Shown here one piece after another: positions 21,173-22,802 of a stretch of DNA of 22,802 nucleotides. Source of the stretch: JAJZQD01 sp021847735. Its GTDB lineage: Bacteria; Bacillota; Thermincolia; Thermincolales; UBA2595. A program made the translations under genes and the position numbers. The notes below the pieces were generated by a model, which saw only the letters and a list, made by a program, of their open reading frames with translations, searched no databases and had not been told where the DNA came from. The stretch is taken from positions 1-22,802 of the forward strand of contig DAHVYW010000019.1 of the NCBI GenBank assembly GCA_027324025.1. The letters run 5' to 3'. Numbering within the stretch: the first letter of the stretch is position 1; the number at the start of each line of letters is the position of its first letter.

Positions 21173-22802
21173 GTGCCCAGAGAACTCGTGATTGGTAATG
21201 GTGGGATGCTTGTTAACTTTGACTCCGGGACTAACATGAGGGACTTGTACTACCCGTACGTAGGCCAGTGGAACCATATTCAGGGGAATAAGAACAGCCT
21301 GGGGGTCTGGGTTGAGGATAAGTTTACCTGGTGTGATGAATCTAGCTGGGAAAAAACCTTAAGATACCGGAAAGAGACCCTGGTTACCTGTGTCAGGTTG
21401 ACGAACCATGAACTGGAGTTGTCGATAAACATTAACGACACTGTCCACTACCATGATAATATTTATATAAAAAAGGTAATGGTAACAAACCTTGCTGACC
21501 GGCAAAGAGAGGTTAGGTTGTTCTTTACCCACGATTTTTCCATAGACGAATCTGAAGTCGGTGACACAGCAGTTTTTGAACCCGATATGGGAGTACTTTA
21601 CCACTATAAAAAGGGCAAATACTTTATGATTAACGGCTTTTCCAGTAATGGGGGCATTCACCAGTATGCTACCGGAACCAAGAGATTCAGAGGCGCTGAG
21701 GGTACCTGGAGGGATGCCGAAGACGGCCACCTGCAGGGCAACCCTATTGCCCAGGGGTCGGTGGACAGCACCGTCGGTTTCCGCCTGGAACTGGCGCCGG
21801 GAGGCAAAGACGTTGTTTACTATTGGATCAGTGTAGGGAAGAACTTTCAGGAAGCTCGCCGCTTGAACGAATATGTGCTGCAGCGTTTTCCGGAGACCAT
21901 TATCGAGTCGGTGGAGGCTTACTGGAAGCAATGGGTTAACAAAATAACTTATGATGATATCACATTACCGGAAGATGTCATGGGTCTTTATAAACGCAGC
22001 CTGCTGATAATTCGCACCCAGGTTGACAAAAGGGGGGCTGTCGTAGCCGCCAATGACTCTGACATCATGCAGTATAACAGGGACCATTACAGCTATTGTT
22101 GGCCCCGGGATGGGGCATTAGTCTCATACGCCATGATTAAGGCGGGTTATCCTGAAATGGTTGAGCCGTTTTTTAAGTTCTGTGACAACGCCCTCACCTC
22201 CGGGGGATTTTTGATGCACAAATACAACCCTGATGGTTCGGTGGGCTCAAGCTGGCACCCCTGGATTCTCGACGGTAAACCCCAACTACCTATCCAGCAA
22301 GATGAGACGGCGTTGGTGCTATTCACATTATGGGAGTATTACAAATCTACAAAGGATATTGAATTTGTTTTAATGTTATACAGGTCTCTGATTCGCTCCG
22401 CAGGTAATTTCATGGTCAAGTTTATGCGAGAGGAATTAAACCTGCCTTATGAAAGCTATGACTTGTGGGAGGAACGACGGGGAATTTTTACTTTCACCGC
22501 TTCGGCAGTATACGCCGGTTTACGGGCAGCAGCTAATTTTGCCGAGCTTTTTGCCGACAAACTCGGGGCCGCTACTTTTAAGGAGGCCTCCGAGAAGGTC
22601 AAAAAGGGCATCTTAACTCATCTGTATGACGAATCCTTGAACCGCTTTCTCCGCGGAGTCTACGTGAAGGAAAACGGTTCGCTGGAAAAAGACCTGACCC
22701 TGGAAAGCAGTGTATACGGAGTAGCGAAATTTGGTGTACTGCCCCCTGACGACAGGAGGGTGGTTTCGACCATGAAGGCTGTGGAATCCGGGTTGTGGGT
22801 GA
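21173..22802 (+). CDS. GH15 glucoamylase-like glycoside hydrolase, 3' end missing
   Basis: The frame runs open from GTG 21173 to the window end (543 codons, no stop), so the gene is incomplete. GGAGGG is six to ten bases before the start. No signal peptide is seen, so a cytoplasmic enzyme is expected. The N-terminal beta domain (about 1-250) begins IGNGGMLVNFDSGTNMRD; the catalytic (alpha/alpha) domain follows with YCWPRDGA, LPIQQDETALV and YDLWEER, which contains the likely general-acid glutamate of GH15. The general base normally lies further on, beyond the window. GH15 enzymes release glucose from alpha-glucan ends; in this operon it would mobilise the polymer made by the GH57-GT4 fusion, or trim it during synthesis. 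Confidence 0.88.
   Translation, partial: MPRELVIGNGGMLVNFDSGTNMRDLYYPYVGQWNHIQGNKNSLGVWVEDKFTWCDESSWEKTLRYRKETLVTCVRLTNHELELSININDTVHYHDNIYIKKVMVTNLADRQREVRLFFTHDFSIDESEVGDTAVFEPDMGVLYHYKKGKYFMINGFSSNGGIHQYATGTKRFRGAEGTWRDAEDGHLQGNPIAQGSVDSTVGFRLELAPGGKDVVYYWISVGKNFQEARRLNEYVLQRFPETIIESVEAYWKQWVNKITYDDITLPEDVMGLYKRSLLIIRTQVDKRGAVVAANDSDIMQYNRDHYSYCWPRDGALVSYAMIKAGYPEMVEPFFKFCDNALTSGGFLMHKYNPDGSVGSSWHPWILDGKPQLPIQQDETALVLFTLWEYYKSTKDIEFVLMLYRSLIRSAGNFMVKFMREELNLPYESYDLWEERRGIFTFTASAVYAGLRAAANFAELFADKLGAATFKEASEKVKKGILTHLYDESLNRFLRGVYVKENGSLEKDLTLESSVYGVAKFGVLPPDDRRVVSTMKAVESGLWV

Overview
The window looks like chromosome from an endospore-forming anaerobic Firmicute of the Clostridia, perhaps a Peptococcaceae-type organism such as Thermincola, Pelotomaculum or Desulfotomaculum. 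The species is an inference. The reasons are strong GGAGG ribosome binding sites with many GTG and TTG starts, moderate GC, a YtfI/YtfJ (GerW) sporulation pair, DUF2318 and DUF4912 proteins, and a fused GH57-GT4 enzyme. Every gene I can support is on the + strand.

Region 1 (1-5600) is a membrane and metal or redox module. A 5'-truncated BlaR1-like M56 protease is followed by a terminator, a promoter with a near-perfect BlaI/MecI-type operator at its start point, and then a five-gene operon. That operon encodes a membrane-anchored DUF2318 five-Cys protein, an unrecognised Gly/Cys-rich membrane-anchored protein, and a MacB/FtsX-like ABC transporter built as permease-ATPase-permease. The DUF2318 plus two permeases plus ATPase set resembles the one that accompanies FTR1/P19 iron uptake in Campylobacter, but no FTR1 or P19 is in view.

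Region 2 (5600-8200) carries a beta-carbonic anhydrase, a LysE-type exporter, and the overlapping sporulation pair DUF2953 (YtfI-like) and YtfJ/GerW, closed by tandem terminators.

Region 3 (8200-14560) is a secretion and surface-fibre island. Three small paralogues carry SipW-type signal peptides and a shared N-(R/K)-G-(S/T)-(I/V)-P-V-K motif. They lie between two 118-bp repeats that differ at only two positions. Each repeat is rich in hairpins and also reads as the last 38 codons of a protein, as expected of the 3' end of an IS200/IS605 tnpB gene with its overlapping omega-RNA-like end. After the second copy come a Pro/Thr/Glu-rich secreted protein, an ER/SipW-type signal peptidase with a large extra membrane domain, a DUF5305 protein, and a larger TasA-like protein. 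This looks like a TasA/camelysin-type fibre system with its own signal peptidase.

Region 4 (14560-22802) starts with about 750 bases of regulatory DNA: several inverted repeats, one DnaA-box-like palindrome, a good promoter, a cyclic-di-GMP-I (GEMM-I) riboswitch and two terminators. It then runs into an alpha-glucan operon: DUF4912, a fused GH57 branching enzyme/GT4 glucan synthase, a nucleotidyltransferase fused to a phosphohexomutase-like domain with degenerate active-site motifs, and a GH15 glucoamylase-like gene cut off by the window end. Together these genes could make the sugar nucleotide, polymerise and branch the glucan, and later break it down in the cytoplasm.
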